A stretch of 64,000 bases of DNA from CAYMKL01 sp964390805 (lineage in GTDB: Bacteria; Chloroflexota; Anaerolineae; VGOG01). Where the stretch lies: the NCBI GenBank assembly GCA_964390805.1, contig CAYMKL010000003.1, positions 1 through 64,000 of the forward strand. Direction: 5' to 3'. Under the pieces are notes generated by a model, which saw only the letters and a list, made by a program, of their open reading frames with translations, was not told the origin of the DNA and did no database searches. Made by a program: the position numbers and the translations under genes. Shown piece after piece: positions 37,151 through 45,596 of the stretch; position 1 is the first letter of the stretch, and each line of letters opens with the position of its first letter.

Positions 37151-38254
37151 TTATGTCATTCTCTCTTCCTCTCCCTGCACATTTTCCTGCAGCGCTGCCA
37201 AGATGCGACGGTTGGCAGCGGGGAAAGCAAAATCGTCCAGTTGGTCGAGCCGCACCCACCGCCAGTCAGCACATCCCAGAGTCTGAGGCTCGCCAGAGAG
37301 GTAGCGACAGTGAAAGACGTGGAGGGTGATGCGGAAATGGGTGTAGGCATGGCGAACGGTCATCAAAAGGTCGCCGACGGCAATCTCGATACCCAGTTCC
37401 TCCCAGACTTCGCGGGCAAGACACTCCTTCAGCGTCTCCCCGCTCTCTCGCTTGCCGCCTGGCAGCTCCCACAGTCCCCCCAGCAGGTCGTCGGTATGGC
37501 GCTTCGAGATCAGCAACTGATCGCCTCGCCAGATGACCCCGGCAGCGATGTCGTAATGAGGCAGGGGCCGTCGTTGGACGCGGGGCGGATATCTCTCAGG
37601 ATCGCCATCCTGATACCCCTGGCACGCTTCGCTCAGGGGACATTCAGCGCAGCGGGGATCACGCGGGGTACAGACTGTAGCCCCCAGGTCCATCAGCCCT
37701 TCGTTGAAGAGGCCAGCCTGACCCGGCGGCAACAGCGCATCGGCCAGATTCCAGAACCTCCTGCGAGTAGCCCCTGAGCGCGGATCGTCGTCAATGGTGA
37801 AGAGCCGCGAGAGTACCCGTCGGATGTTGCCATCCAGCACCGCCGCGTCCTGACCAAACGCCAGACTCAGAATGGCTCCCACGGTGTAGGGACCGATACC
37901 AGGCAGGGAGAGCAGGGCGTCCCGATGGGCAGGCAACTGGCCACCGTGATCTTCCATCACCTGTTGCGCCGCCCGGTGCAGGTTGCGCGCTCGGGCGTAG
38001 TAGCCCAGCCCTTCCCACACCTTCAATACCTCGTCGAGATCTGCCTCGACCAGGGAGCGCAGGGTGGGGAATCGGGAGAGGAAACGACGATAGTATGGGA
38101 TGACCGTCTTCACCTGCGTCTGCTGGAGCATCACCTCCGCCACCCAGATGCGGTAGGGGTCGCGCTCACCGCGCCAGGGTAGATGGCGGCGATGAACGCG
38201 GACCCAGGCAAGTAGACGGTCTTGAATCCACTGTCGAAGGTGTTCGGGCACCAT
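37151..38254 (-). CDS. mutY: A/G-specific adenine glycosylase
   Basis: 367 residues, the usual MutY length. It removes adenine mispaired with 8-oxoguanine. Seen: catalytic Glu in VMLQQTQV, helix-hairpin-helix LPGIGPYTVGAI with the catalytic Asp in AVLDGNIRRVLSR, a [4Fe-4S] motif C-x6-C-x2-C-x5-C (CTPRDPRCAECPLSEAC), and a C-terminal Nudix-like domain (~235-360) with GGLWELPGGKRESGETL and REVWEELGI. The Nudix box is well preserved, more so than in many MutY proteins. The ATG at 38254 is 6 bp past the stop of the amidohydrolase gene, so both are in one transcript. It is upstream of the giant secreted-protein gene (99-bp gap with a TTGACA but only a poor -10). Confidence 0.94.
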   Translation of the reverse strand: MVPEHLRQWIQDRLLAWVRVHRRHLPWRGERDPYRIWVAEVMLQQTQVKTVIPYYRRFLSRFPTLRSLVEADLDEVLKVWEGLGYYARARNLHRAAQQVMEDHGGQLPAHRDALLSLPGIGPYTVGAILSLAFGQDAAVLDGNIRRVLSRLFTIDDDPRSGATRRRFWNLADALLPPGQAGLFNEGLMDLGATVCTPRDPRCAECPLSEACQGYQDGDPERYPPRVQRRPLPHYDIAAGVIWRGDQLLISKRHTDDLLGGLWELPGGKRESGETLKECLAREVWEELGIEIAVGDLLMTVRHAYTHFRITLHVFHCRYLSGEPQTLGCADWRWVRLDQLDDFAFPAANRRILAALQENVQGEEERMT

Positions 38255-38260
38255 GTTCTC

Positions 38261-40090
38261 TCAAGCCTGATAGACGATTTCGCCGCCGACGATGGTCATC
38301 TCAATGGGGATCTGCCACAGGCGCTTCAGTGGCACCGTGTACGGATCCTCGCTCCAGATAGCCAGGTCGGCCAGCTTGCCCGGCTCGATGGAGCCCTTGA
38401 CATCCTCCTCGAAGCCGGCGTAAGCCGAGCCCATGGTGTGCGCCCGTAGCGCCTCCTGGATGGTCATGCTCTGTTCAGGCTCGTAAAACTGGTTGGAAAA
38501 GGTGATGCGGGTCACGGCCCCAAAAAGCGTCACCTGGGGCGTGAGCCAGGGCGTGGTGGGAGAGTCTGACCCCAAAGCCACCGGGACGCCAGCCTCCAGC
38601 CACTCGCGGGTGACGATCACCCGCTTGGCCCGCTCCTCGCCGAACATATCGGCATAATGGTCGCCACCCAGCCGGATGAACTGTGGCTGGGTACTGACCA
38701 CCACTCCCAGGTCTTTGATGCGCTGAGTGGCCTGCGGCGTGCTGAGGATGCAGTGCTCAATGCGATGACGAGGATCGGGGCGAGGGTTGGCATTCATGGC
38801 CTCTTCGTAGGCGTCCAGCGTCAGGTCCACCGCCGCGTCGCCCATGCAGTGGACGCAGATCTGCAAGCCGGTGTCGTGCAGGGCGCGGACAGTTTCTTTG
38901 AATCTCTCGGGATCCCAGGTAGGCGTGTCCCAACGCACGCCGTTGTGCGGCTCGTGACAGTAGGCCATCTGGGCCTGGCCATCCAGCAGAAACTTGAAGC
39001 CGGCAAAGCGCATGAAGCCATTCCCCTGGTAGTACTCGACTTCCTTCAGCGCACGCTCCAGGTCGCCGGGCCACTCCAGGGTATAGTACACCTGGCCGCG
39101 GATGAGCATCTGCCCTTCACGGTCAGCGTCGAAATAGGCGCCGACAGTATCCACGCCGCGCACGTTGTTGTCGTGGAAAGTGGTGACGCCTGCAGCGGCG
39201 AAGACGGGCTGGGCGGCGGTGATGTAGTCGCGCACCATTTCCATCGTGAATCGTGGAACGTGCCGCCGCAGTACATCCATAGCGCGGTGGTTGTAGAACA
39301 CCCCGCTCGGCTCGCCACCGGGCTCCCGCTCGATCACCCCCCCGACCGGGTCCGGCGTGTCGGCGGTGATGCCGGCCATCTGTAGCGCCAGGCTGTTGGC
39401 CGAACCGTAGTGCCCGCCCTGCTGTATGATCCAGACCGGGTGATGGGGCGAGACGGGGTCGAGATCGTGGCGACTGGGGAGCCCGCCGCCTACCACGGTG
39501 AGGAAGTATCCCTGCACCCACTCGCCCTCTGGAGTCTGGGCAATGGCCTCGGCCAGCCGCTCTCTGAGGTCGTCCATGGTCTTGACCCCTGGCGGCATGA
39601 GGGCCACATAGAAACCCTGCAACTGTCCCCAGACCTGCAAGTGGTTGTGGGGGTCAACCAGGCCAGGGGTCACAGCCTGGCCACCCAGGTCAATTACCTG
39701 TGTCTTCTCGCCGACCAGAGGACGGATGGCCTCACTGTCGCCCACAGCCTGGATGAGCCCATCTTTGACAGCCACCGCCTGGGCGATGGTGTCGGCTGGG
39801 TCCACGGTAATGACCTTGCCGCCCACCAGTACCATATCGGCCGCCAGCTCGGGCGTGGCGGTCGGCAGCGGAAGAGGCGTGGCAGTAGGTGGTGGGAGGG
39901 GTGTGGCGGTGGGTGGCGCGAGGGTTTCAGTCGCCGTGGGTATCGGCAATGGGGGAGCCGATGTGGGAGTGCTGAGCCTGGCCCTCCGTCCGCAGGCCTC
40001 CAGCAGTCCTCCGACCACGGCAACGCCGGTGGCGAGCGCCGATCTCTTGAGGAAATCCCTCCTGGTGATGCGCGCAACTTGTCGTGACAT
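38261..40090 (-). CDS. Tat-exported YtcJ-like amidohydrolase lipoprotein
   Basis: 609 residues. The N-terminus has a twin-arginine motif TRRDFLKRSA, a hydrophobic stretch and a lipobox LLEAC, so the protein is exported folded and lipid-anchored. A short Pro/Thr linker (~40-75) leads to a metal-dependent amidohydrolase (~80-609): metal ligands in DPHNHL, FKFLLDGQAQ, CVHCMGDAA, HRIEHC and GSDSP. The YtcJ branch includes N-substituted formamide deformylases; the real substrate is unknown. Tat export fits folding with metal in the cytoplasm. It sits between the three-repeat secreted protein and mutY in one minus-strand operon. Confidence 0.87.
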   Translation of the reverse strand: MSRQVARITRRDFLKRSALATGVAVVGGLLEACGRRARLSTPTSAPPLPIPTATETLAPPTATPLPPPTATPLPLPTATPELAADMVLVGGKVITVDPADTIAQAVAVKDGLIQAVGDSEAIRPLVGEKTQVIDLGGQAVTPGLVDPHNHLQVWGQLQGFYVALMPPGVKTMDDLRERLAEAIAQTPEGEWVQGYFLTVVGGGLPSRHDLDPVSPHHPVWIIQQGGHYGSANSLALQMAGITADTPDPVGGVIEREPGGEPSGVFYNHRAMDVLRRHVPRFTMEMVRDYITAAQPVFAAAGVTTFHDNNVRGVDTVGAYFDADREGQMLIRGQVYYTLEWPGDLERALKEVEYYQGNGFMRFAGFKFLLDGQAQMAYCHEPHNGVRWDTPTWDPERFKETVRALHDTGLQICVHCMGDAAVDLTLDAYEEAMNANPRPDPRHRIEHCILSTPQATQRIKDLGVVVSTQPQFIRLGGDHYADMFGEERAKRVIVTREWLEAGVPVALGSDSPTTPWLTPQVTLFGAVTRITFSNQFYEPEQSMTIQEALRAHTMGSAYAGFEEDVKGSIEPGKLADLAIWSEDPYTVPLKRLWQIPIEMTIVGGEIVYQA

Positions 40091-40119
40091 CTGCTCACCT
40101 CCTGGCGGGAATACAGTCT

Positions 40120-40154
40120 AGACTTCGGAGGTTTTCAGGAAACCTCCGAAGTCT
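40120..40154. repeat. hairpin element (family member 2)
   Basis: AGACTTCGGAGGTTT (40120-40134) pairs perfectly over 15 bp with AAACCTCCGAAGTCT (40140-40154), loop TCAGG. On the minus strand it starts 17 nt after the stop of the gene at 40172. No T-run follows. Confidence 0.8.
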
Positions 40155-40171
40155 TAGGTTGGCACTAGTAG

Positions 40172-41542
40172 TTACTCGACGGTCACCCAGGCGGAGCCGA
40201 AGAGGTGGGTCTTGCTCTCGTCCCAGACCTCCACCTGGTAGGTATCTGGGGGCAAGTCCGGGATCCGGGCGCTGAGGTCATAGGGGCACAGGCAGTAGCA
40301 AGGGCCACTCTGGGGATAGGTCTCTCGCTCAATGAGCTGCAGCAGAGGACGCTGGTCAATGAGGTCTACAACCATGGTGGCGCAGCAGTTGTAGATAGCC
40401 CCGCTATGCTCCATCACGATGTCGCGACCCTCCACCCAGATCTCGACCTGATCTCCATCGGCCTTTCCCAATGACTCAAGGCAATCGCTGGTCTCATAGC
40501 TGAAGTTCGTTTCCGAGTAAGCCTTCAAGACCAGGGGCAACAAGACCTTATACTCCCTCACCCAGATGCGGAAGCGCACCTGGTCAGCAACCCCGTCATT
40601 CGGACGGCGGAAGACGTTGATGGTGGTATCGGTCAGGTTCTCCCAATTGGTTCCGAAGAAGCTGCCACCCGCCTCAAAACCGCCCGCAAAGCGGTGGTTG
40701 ATGCCGATGCCGCCATCGGTGTCCTTCTGCCATGCACGGACAAGGTAGAGATTCGGGTTTCCGCCCAGGTTGTGGGTAAGCGTCGCCACCGTCCCCGGTG
40801 CGACGTCCATCCACTCACTATCCCAGTCGGGCGGGTCGGGGGCGAAAATGCGGACACGCACCTGATCGGCCCCGGGATCATTCGGATAGCGCCAGACGTC
40901 TATCGCGGTGTTCGTCAAGTTCTGCCAGGCCGCCCCGCGAACCTGACCACCCGCTTCTAGCCCGCCGTAACATCGGCTGTTTATGCCTATGCCACCCGAC
41001 GTCGTGTCCTTGAGCCACAGGCCGACGACGTAGTCGTCAACATTGCCCCCTTGACTATGGGTGAATGACTTCAACTCGTCTGTGGCAATGTCCACCCACT
41101 GGCTGTCCCACACGGGGGGATCTTCCGGGATCCAGACACGCACGCGCACCTGATCGGCAAAGGCATCGTCCTCTCGACGGACTACCTCAATGGTCGTATC
41201 GGTCAGGTTCTGCCAATGGGCTCCATAGAAGTTGCCGCCAGCTTCCAGCCCGCCACCACCCCAGCCATTGATGCCCTTGCCATCCGGTGTCGTGTCCCTG
41301 AACCACAGCTCAACGGCATAGTCATCTGGGTCTCCACCCAGATCGTGGGTGAACACCGTCGCCGTGTCTGTGGCAATGTCTACCCACCCACTGCTCCAAT
41401 GGGAATTGGACTGCCGGGCAGCGTCGGGATAGACGTCGAGTGGGAAGCCCGGGTTGCCGGCTACGGCACCGCCAGCGAAGAGGAGCAAGGCCGCCAGCGC
41501 CAAGACTCCCACCGTCACCAAGATTTGCATTCTCTCGTTCAT
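40172..41542 (-). CDS. secreted protein with three ~95-residue repeats and a Cys-rich C-terminal domain
   Basis: 456 residues with a signal peptide (ILVTVGVLALAALLLFAGGAVAG). Three similar repeats start near residues 49, 145 and 240 with W-x2-x-WVDIAT..THxxGG and share DDYxVxLW, GGxEAGG, WxNLTDT and ADQVRVRV. The pattern recalls H-type-lectin-like beta modules, but I do not recognise the family. An LLPLVLKAY motif (~338) marks the end of the repeats and matches the C-terminal motif of the giant secreted protein. The last ~100 residues hold YNCCATMVVDL and CYCLCPYDLSARI, a compact Cys-rich domain of unknown role (metal or disulfides). It is in an operon with the MBL hydrolase and amidohydrolase. 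Confidence 0.8.
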   Translation of the reverse strand: MNERMQILVTVGVLALAALLLFAGGAVAGNPGFPLDVYPDAARQSNSHWSSGWVDIATDTATVFTHDLGGDPDDYAVELWFRDTTPDGKGINGWGGGGLEAGGNFYGAHWQNLTDTTIEVVRREDDAFADQVRVRVWIPEDPPVWDSQWVDIATDELKSFTHSQGGNVDDYVVGLWLKDTTSGGIGINSRCYGGLEAGGQVRGAAWQNLTNTAIDVWRYPNDPGADQVRVRIFAPDPPDWDSEWMDVAPGTVATLTHNLGGNPNLYLVRAWQKDTDGGIGINHRFAGGFEAGGSFFGTNWENLTDTTINVFRRPNDGVADQVRFRIWVREYKVLLPLVLKAYSETNFSYETSDCLESLGKADGDQVEIWVEGRDIVMEHSGAIYNCCATMVVDLIDQRPLLQLIERETYPQSGPCYCLCPYDLSARIPDLPPDTYQVEVWDESKTHLFGSAWVTVE

Positions 41543-41577
41543 TTTCTCCTCCTAGCTCTATTATGTTTGCTCCCGCT

Positions 41578-41619
41578 AGACTTCCGAAGTCTCCACAGAA
41601 CCCTAGACTTCGGAAGTCT
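41578..41619. repeat. hairpin element (family member 3)
   Basis: AGACTTCCGAAGTCT (41578-41592) pairs over 15 bp with AGACTTCGGAAGTCT (41605-41619), loop 12 nt; each arm is itself nearly palindromic. On the minus strand it begins 8 nt after the stop of the MBL hydrolase gene. Confidence 0.8.
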
Positions 41620-41627
41620 TAACGGAC

Positions 41628-42260
41628 TCAGCCCTCCTGGGAGAGGATGACCACCTCCACTTCGCACAGGTCGCGGAAGCGCTGAGCGTCCCTGACGGAT
41701 CCAACAATAGCGCTGTGGTGCATGGGGATGGCCACCTTGGGCTTGATCCTGTTCGCTGACTCGGCAGCCTCGTCAGCGGTCATGGTGTAAGTCCCCCCCA
41801 CAGGCAGTAGCGCGATGTCAGCCTCAATGTCGTCCATCTCAGGAATGACGTCGGTGTCGCCGGCGTGGTAGATGCGCACCCCCCCCACGGTGATGATGAA
41901 GCCCACGTGGCCGCTCTCTTTCGGATGAAAGGGCACACCAGGGCTGCGGAACTTGCTCACGTTGTAGGCAGAGACTGTCTCGATGGGGATGCCCTGCATA
42001 ACGAGGCTCTCGCCCGGCTTCACCACCCGCACGTCGCCCTTTAGCTTCTGCGCCGCCGCAGCGATGGTCACGATCACGGTGTCATCTTTGGTCAGCTTGG
42101 CTACATCATCTGGGGAACAGTGGTCGAAATGGTCATGGGTGATGAGGATCAGGTCGGCCTTTGGCGGCCTGCCCTTCAGTTTGAGGGGATCAATGTAGAT
42201 GGTTTTATCGTTCTCGATCCTGAAAGTGTCGTGCCCTAGCCAATGGATGTTCTCAATCAT
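41628..42260 (-). CDS. MBL-fold metal-dependent hydrolase (UPF0173-like)
   Basis: 210 residues with the metallo-beta-lactamase fold: ITHDHFDHC (HxHxDH metal site), HAGDTDVIPEM and a late His in IPMHHSAIVG. Length and motif order match the small UPF0173/YtkL-type hydrolases, whose substrates are mostly unknown. No signal peptide. GGAGGT lies 5 nt before the ATG at 42260, and a good minus-strand promoter is at 42341-42369, making this the first gene of the operon that runs to the giant secreted protein. Confidence 0.88.
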   Translation of the reverse strand: MIENIHWLGHDTFRIENDKTIYIDPLKLKGRPPKADLILITHDHFDHCSPDDVAKLTKDDTVIVTIAAAAQKLKGDVRVVKPGESLVMQGIPIETVSAYNVSKFRSPGVPFHPKESGHVGFIITVGGVRIYHAGDTDVIPEMDDIEADIALLPVGGTYTMTADEAAESANRIKPKVAIPMHHSAIVGSVRDAQRFRDLCEVEVVILSQEG

Positions 42261-42340
42261 TTTGCACCTCCAGTTAGTTGTTGAATTCCCTTTCCACCTC
42301 AGTCAGGAGACCTTCGGCGATCAAAAGGTCCGACACTACA

Positions 42341-42369
42341 AGTATATCACCTTTTTCATCCTTAGTCAA
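42341..42369 (-). promoter_or_regulatory. sigma-70 promoter of the MBL hydrolase operon
   Basis: On the minus strand TTGACT (42364-42369), 17-nt spacer, TATACT (42341-42346), with TG one base before the -10. RNA would start near 42334, about 75 nt before the first ATG. Confidence 0.7.
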
Positions 42370-42373
42370 CAGC

Positions 42374-42402
42374 TTGTCCTTTGAGCCAGGTTGTGTTATA
42401 AT
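42374..42402 (+). promoter_or_regulatory. sigma-70 promoter of the first transporter operon
   Basis: TTGTCC (42374-42379), 17-nt spacer, perfect TATAAT (42397-42402) with TG one base before it (extended -10). The leader to the ATG at 42673 would be about 265 nt, long enough for regulation at the RNA level. Confidence 0.7.
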
Positions 42403-42600
42403 AGGGTTCAGGGTTTTTCTCTTGCAAAGGCATTCTTGGGCGCTCCAGAGCGTTCAAAAAGCAATCACCGGCTTGGTTCAGACGACAAAAAACCTGGTTT
42501 CTCTCTACATGTCGGGTAGTGAGACAACCTTGGATGTCCTGAGTTGCTCTTCAGTTGTGGAAACACGCGCTGGAACTTACTGAGAGAGTTCGCATATTGA

Positions 42601-42663
42601 AAGGAGGGATGCCTATCGCACAAAAACATCGGGTGCTCGCGTTAGTTTCAAAACACAAATAAG
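42601..42663 (+). promoter_or_regulatory. conserved leader element, copy 1
   Basis: AAAGGAGG, CCTATCGCACAAAAA, TCG-G-T-CTCGCG-TAGT and AAAACACAAA recur in the same order upstream of the second binding-protein gene (52324-52412). Here a 17-codon frame (MPIAQKHRVLALVSKHK) runs from ATG 42610 to a TAA next to the binding-protein ribosome site, but the start codon is not kept in copy 2, so a leader peptide is not supported. Confidence 0.5.
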
Positions 42664-42672
42664 GAGGAAAGA

Positions 42673-44442
42673 ATGCTTGCTAACAAAAGATGGGGAACCT
42701 TATTGGCTTTGGTGGCCATCGCCGCCATAACTCTCTCGGCCTGTGCCCCGCCGACCCCAGAGGTGATCGAGAAGGAGGTAGTGGTCGAGAAATCGGTCGT
42801 GGAGACTGTGGTGGTCGAAAAGGAGGTGGTGGTCGAGAAGCCGGTCGTGGAGGTTGTGGAGGTCGAGAAACCGGTCGAGGTGGTAGTGACGGCCACCCCG
42901 GTCGTGGGGCCGCAGAAAGGCGGCACGCTGGTCATTGGCCTGTCTGCCGAGCTCTCGACACTGGACCCGGCCGATCACCGTGATCGGACCGTCGAGACCG
43001 TCGTTCGCAACATGTTCGACGGCCTGGTAACCCGCACCACCGACGGCCGGGTGCTTCTGGAGCTGGCCGAGTCGGCCGCGCTGGTTGACGACACCACCTG
43101 GGAATTCGTGCTCAAAAAGGGCGTCACCTTCCACAACGGGGAAGACCTGACGGCCGAAGACGTGAAATTCACCTTCGACCGCATCATCTCCGAGAACGGC
43201 ATTGACTACCCCGAACCCCACACATCTGGGCGCAAAGGCTTGATCTCGCCGCTGGAGAGCGTGGAGGTCATGGACGAATACACGGTGCGTCTCTACCTGT
43301 CGGCCCCCTGGCCGGTGGCCATGCAGATGTTCGTCCACCAGCAGGTCATCCCCAAGGACTACTTTGAAGAGGTGGGCAACGAGGCCTTTGTCAAAGCCCC
43401 GGTTGGCTGCGGCCCCTTCAAGTTCGTGGAAGGCTCTCTGGCCGATCAGATTGTAATGGAGCGATTCGACGGCTACTATGGCGGCGCCGACGAACTGCCA
43501 CCGGTGGGCCCTGCACCGCTGGATCGCCTCATCTTCAAGATCCTGCCCGAGGCCTCGACGCGAGTGGCCGCTCTGCGCGCCGGTGAGGTAAACATCATCC
43601 AGAGCGTTCCCTCGCACATGATCCCTGTGCTGGCCACCGACGCCAACATCCAGGTGGTCAGCGGTCCCAGCACGCGGCCCTTCTGGATGGAAATGAACGT
43701 CAACCAGCCACCTTTTGACGACGTCCGTGTACGGCTGGCCATGAACTATGCGGTGGACGCGGACACCATCCTGGAAACGGTGCTGGGTGGCCTGGGCATC
43801 GTCATCCCCGGTCCTCTGTCGCCCTACAACAACTTTGCCGATCCTACTCTGGAGCCTTACGGCTACGATCCGGACAAAGCTCTGGAGCTATTGGCCGAAG
43901 CTGGCTTCACAGACTCCGACGGCGATGGCCTCCTGGACAAGGGCGGCGAGAAGTTCTCCTTTGTCATTGATGCACGGCCTACGGAGAAAGCCTACACCGA
44001 AGCTGTAGCTGGGCAGTTGCAGGAACTGGGCATTGACGCCACCGTGCGCGTATGGGGCGACTATAGCGTGCTCAAGCCATTGCTGCTGGGCGGCGAGCGC
44101 ACAGCCTTTGTCGGTGGCTGGGGCGACTCGGCCTTTGACCCTGTGGGACACTTTGAGGCCAAATGGCACTCCATGGTCGAGGGCACGGGCAATGGGCGCG
44201 GCAACTTCTCTACCTACAGCAACCCCCGCGTGGACGAACTCATCGAGGCCGGTGAGGTGGAGCCGAACGTGGAGAAGCGCCACGAGATCTATAACGAGGC
44301 GCAGCAGATTGTGTACGCAGAGGTGCCGGCGGTCTTTTTGTTCCTGCCCGACACCATCGAGGCCTCTACCAGCAACGTGCAGAACTGGACGGTCAGCGCT
44401 GACGCGCGCCTGAACATGCACGACGTCTGGCTCTCCGAATAG
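42673..44442 (+). CDS. ABC transporter substrate-binding lipoprotein, family 5 (oligopeptide/opine type)
   Basis: 589 residues. Signal peptide with lipobox LSAC, then a tether of Glu-Val-Lys repeats (VEKEVVVEKPVVEVVEVEKP, ~31-73) typical of Chloroflexota binding proteins, then the family-5 (DppA/OppA/NikA) fold from ~85: GGTLVIGLSAELSTLDPADH, AESAALVDDTTWEFVLKKGV, TFHNGEDLTAEDVKFTFDR, GCGPFKFVEG. The loop DSDGDGLLDKGG could bind calcium. It captures solute outside the cell for the permeases that follow. A hairpin 22 nt after its stop probably lets it be made in excess over the membrane parts. The ligand is not deducible; later genes hint at an opine, peptide or betaine-like compound. Confidence 0.92.
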   Translation: MLANKRWGTLLALVAIAAITLSACAPPTPEVIEKEVVVEKSVVETVVVEKEVVVEKPVVEVVEVEKPVEVVVTATPVVGPQKGGTLVIGLSAELSTLDPADHRDRTVETVVRNMFDGLVTRTTDGRVLLELAESAALVDDTTWEFVLKKGVTFHNGEDLTAEDVKFTFDRIISENGIDYPEPHTSGRKGLISPLESVEVMDEYTVRLYLSAPWPVAMQMFVHQQVIPKDYFEEVGNEAFVKAPVGCGPFKFVEGSLADQIVMERFDGYYGGADELPPVGPAPLDRLIFKILPEASTRVAALRAGEVNIIQSVPSHMIPVLATDANIQVVSGPSTRPFWMEMNVNQPPFDDVRVRLAMNYAVDADTILETVLGGLGIVIPGPLSPYNNFADPTLEPYGYDPDKALELLAEAGFTDSDGDGLLDKGGEKFSFVIDARPTEKAYTEAVAGQLQELGIDATVRVWGDYSVLKPLLLGGERTAFVGGWGDSAFDPVGHFEAKWHSMVEGTGNGRGNFSTYSNPRVDELIEAGEVEPNVEKRHEIYNEAQQIVYAEVPAVFLFLPDTIEASTSNVQNWTVSADARLNMHDVWLSE

Positions 44443-44463
44443 GACGGGCCTTGAGCAACTCAT

Positions 44464-44510
44464 ACGTGAAGCGTGAGGAGTTCACGATGCTGAACCCTCA
44501 CGTTTCACGT
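44464..44510 (+). terminator. hairpin between binding protein and permease genes
   Basis: ACGTGAAGCGTGAGG (44464-44478) pairs with CCTCACGTTTCACGT (44496-44510), 15 positions with one G-U pair, followed by TTTTA. Probably an attenuator that lowers permease expression relative to the binding protein. Confidence 0.55.
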
Positions 44511-44563
44511 TTTACGTCGGCTGTGGTGGGCGAGACTTTGGGAACCCTCCAAGGAGCGTACCC

Positions 44564-45574
44564 ATGAGAGTGGTCAAGATACTGGAGCGGATGCTGGCGG
44601 TCGTCCCGATCATGTTTGGGGTGGCCATTGTTGTCTTTCTCTTCATGCGCCTGACGCCGGGCGATCCGGTGGACATTATGATGGGCGAGGCCGGCTACGT
44701 CTCTGAGGGCGAAATAGAGAACTTACGCCGGGAGTTCAACCTGGACAAGCCCCTCCACGAGCAGCTACTTCTCTTCCTGGCCCGTGCCATCCGGGGCGAT
44801 CTGGGTAACTCTTACGTCAAACGCGCACCTGTGACCGAGCTCATTGCCGAGCGGTTGCCGGCCACCGTCGAACTGGCCCTGGGTGCGCTGATCTTTGGAC
44901 TGGTAGTGGCTGTGCCCATCGGCATCGTCTCTGCCGTCAGACAGTATTCGGTGCTGGATCGGGTGAGCATGGCGGGGGCTTTCCTGGGCATTTCCATGCC
45001 CGCTTTCTGGTTGGGCATCATTCTTATGCTTATCTTTTCAGTGCGTCTCCAGTGGCTTCCGGTGGCAGGGCGCATTGACTATGACGCAGAACTGCAAACG
45101 GCCACCGGCCTGTACGTGCTGGACAGCATCCTCACCAGCAACAAGGAAGCGTTGATCAGTAGCCTGCGCCACCTGGTGCTGCCTTCCGTCAGCCTGGGGG
45201 CAGCGATGGCCGCCACGGTGGCCCGCATCCTGCGCTCCAGCATGTTGGAGGTGCTGCGCCAGGATTACGTGATTCTGGCCCGGGCCAAGGGACTGGCAGA
45301 GTTCCTGGTTGTCACTAAGCACGCGCTTCGCAACGCGCTCATCCCCACCGTGACGGTGGTCGGTTTGCAGGTGGGCGTGCTGCTGGGCGGCAACATGATC
45401 GTGGAGACAGTCTTTGGCTGGCCGGGCCTGGGCCGGTTGGTGGTGCAGGCCATCTTTTCGCGGGACTTTCCTCTGGTGCAGGGAGCGGTAATGGTCTACG
45501 CCTTTATTTTTGTCACGGCCAACCTGATCGTGGACGTGCTGTACACTTATCTGAACCCCAAGATCACGCTTTAG
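44564..45574 (+). CDS. ABC transporter permease, DppB type
   Basis: 336 residues, six predicted membrane segments, N-terminal FLFMRLTPGDP signature of DppB-type permeases, and the EAA loop near ~235 (YVILARAKGLAEFLVVTKHALRNALIP) that contacts the ATPases. It forms half of the membrane channel with the next gene, which starts 22 bp later. AAGGAGC precedes the ATG. Confidence 0.94.
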   Translation: MRVVKILERMLAVVPIMFGVAIVVFLFMRLTPGDPVDIMMGEAGYVSEGEIENLRREFNLDKPLHEQLLLFLARAIRGDLGNSYVKRAPVTELIAERLPATVELALGALIFGLVVAVPIGIVSAVRQYSVLDRVSMAGAFLGISMPAFWLGIILMLIFSVRLQWLPVAGRIDYDAELQTATGLYVLDSILTSNKEALISSLRHLVLPSVSLGAAMAATVARILRSSMLEVLRQDYVILARAKGLAEFLVVTKHALRNALIPTVTVVGLQVGVLLGGNMIVETVFGWPGLGRLVVQAIFSRDFPLVQGAVMVYAFIFVTANLIVDVLYTYLNPKITL

Positions 45575-45596
45575 CGAAAGGCGGATTCTTCTGGAT

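Larger units (their letters stand above)
42261..42672. other. divergent regulatory region
   Basis: 412 bp without a supported gene. It carries two back-to-back promoters (42341-42369 minus, 42374-42402 plus) with only 4 bp between their -35 boxes, then a ~265-nt plus-strand leader whose last ~70 nt (42601-42663) closely resemble the leader of the second transporter operon at 52324-52412. A 101-codon frame at 42278 lacks a ribosome site and crosses the promoters. Confidence 0.7.

Noticed and set aside
42278..42583. 101-codon open frame in the divergent promoter region
   Set aside because: No ribosome site, crosses both promoters, and has no recognisable domain.
42610..42663. 17-codon leader peptide before the first binding protein
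   Set aside because: The Shine-Dalgarno sequence is only about 1 nt from the ATG, and the start codon is not conserved in the second copy of the leader, so conservation seems to be of DNA or RNA, not peptide.
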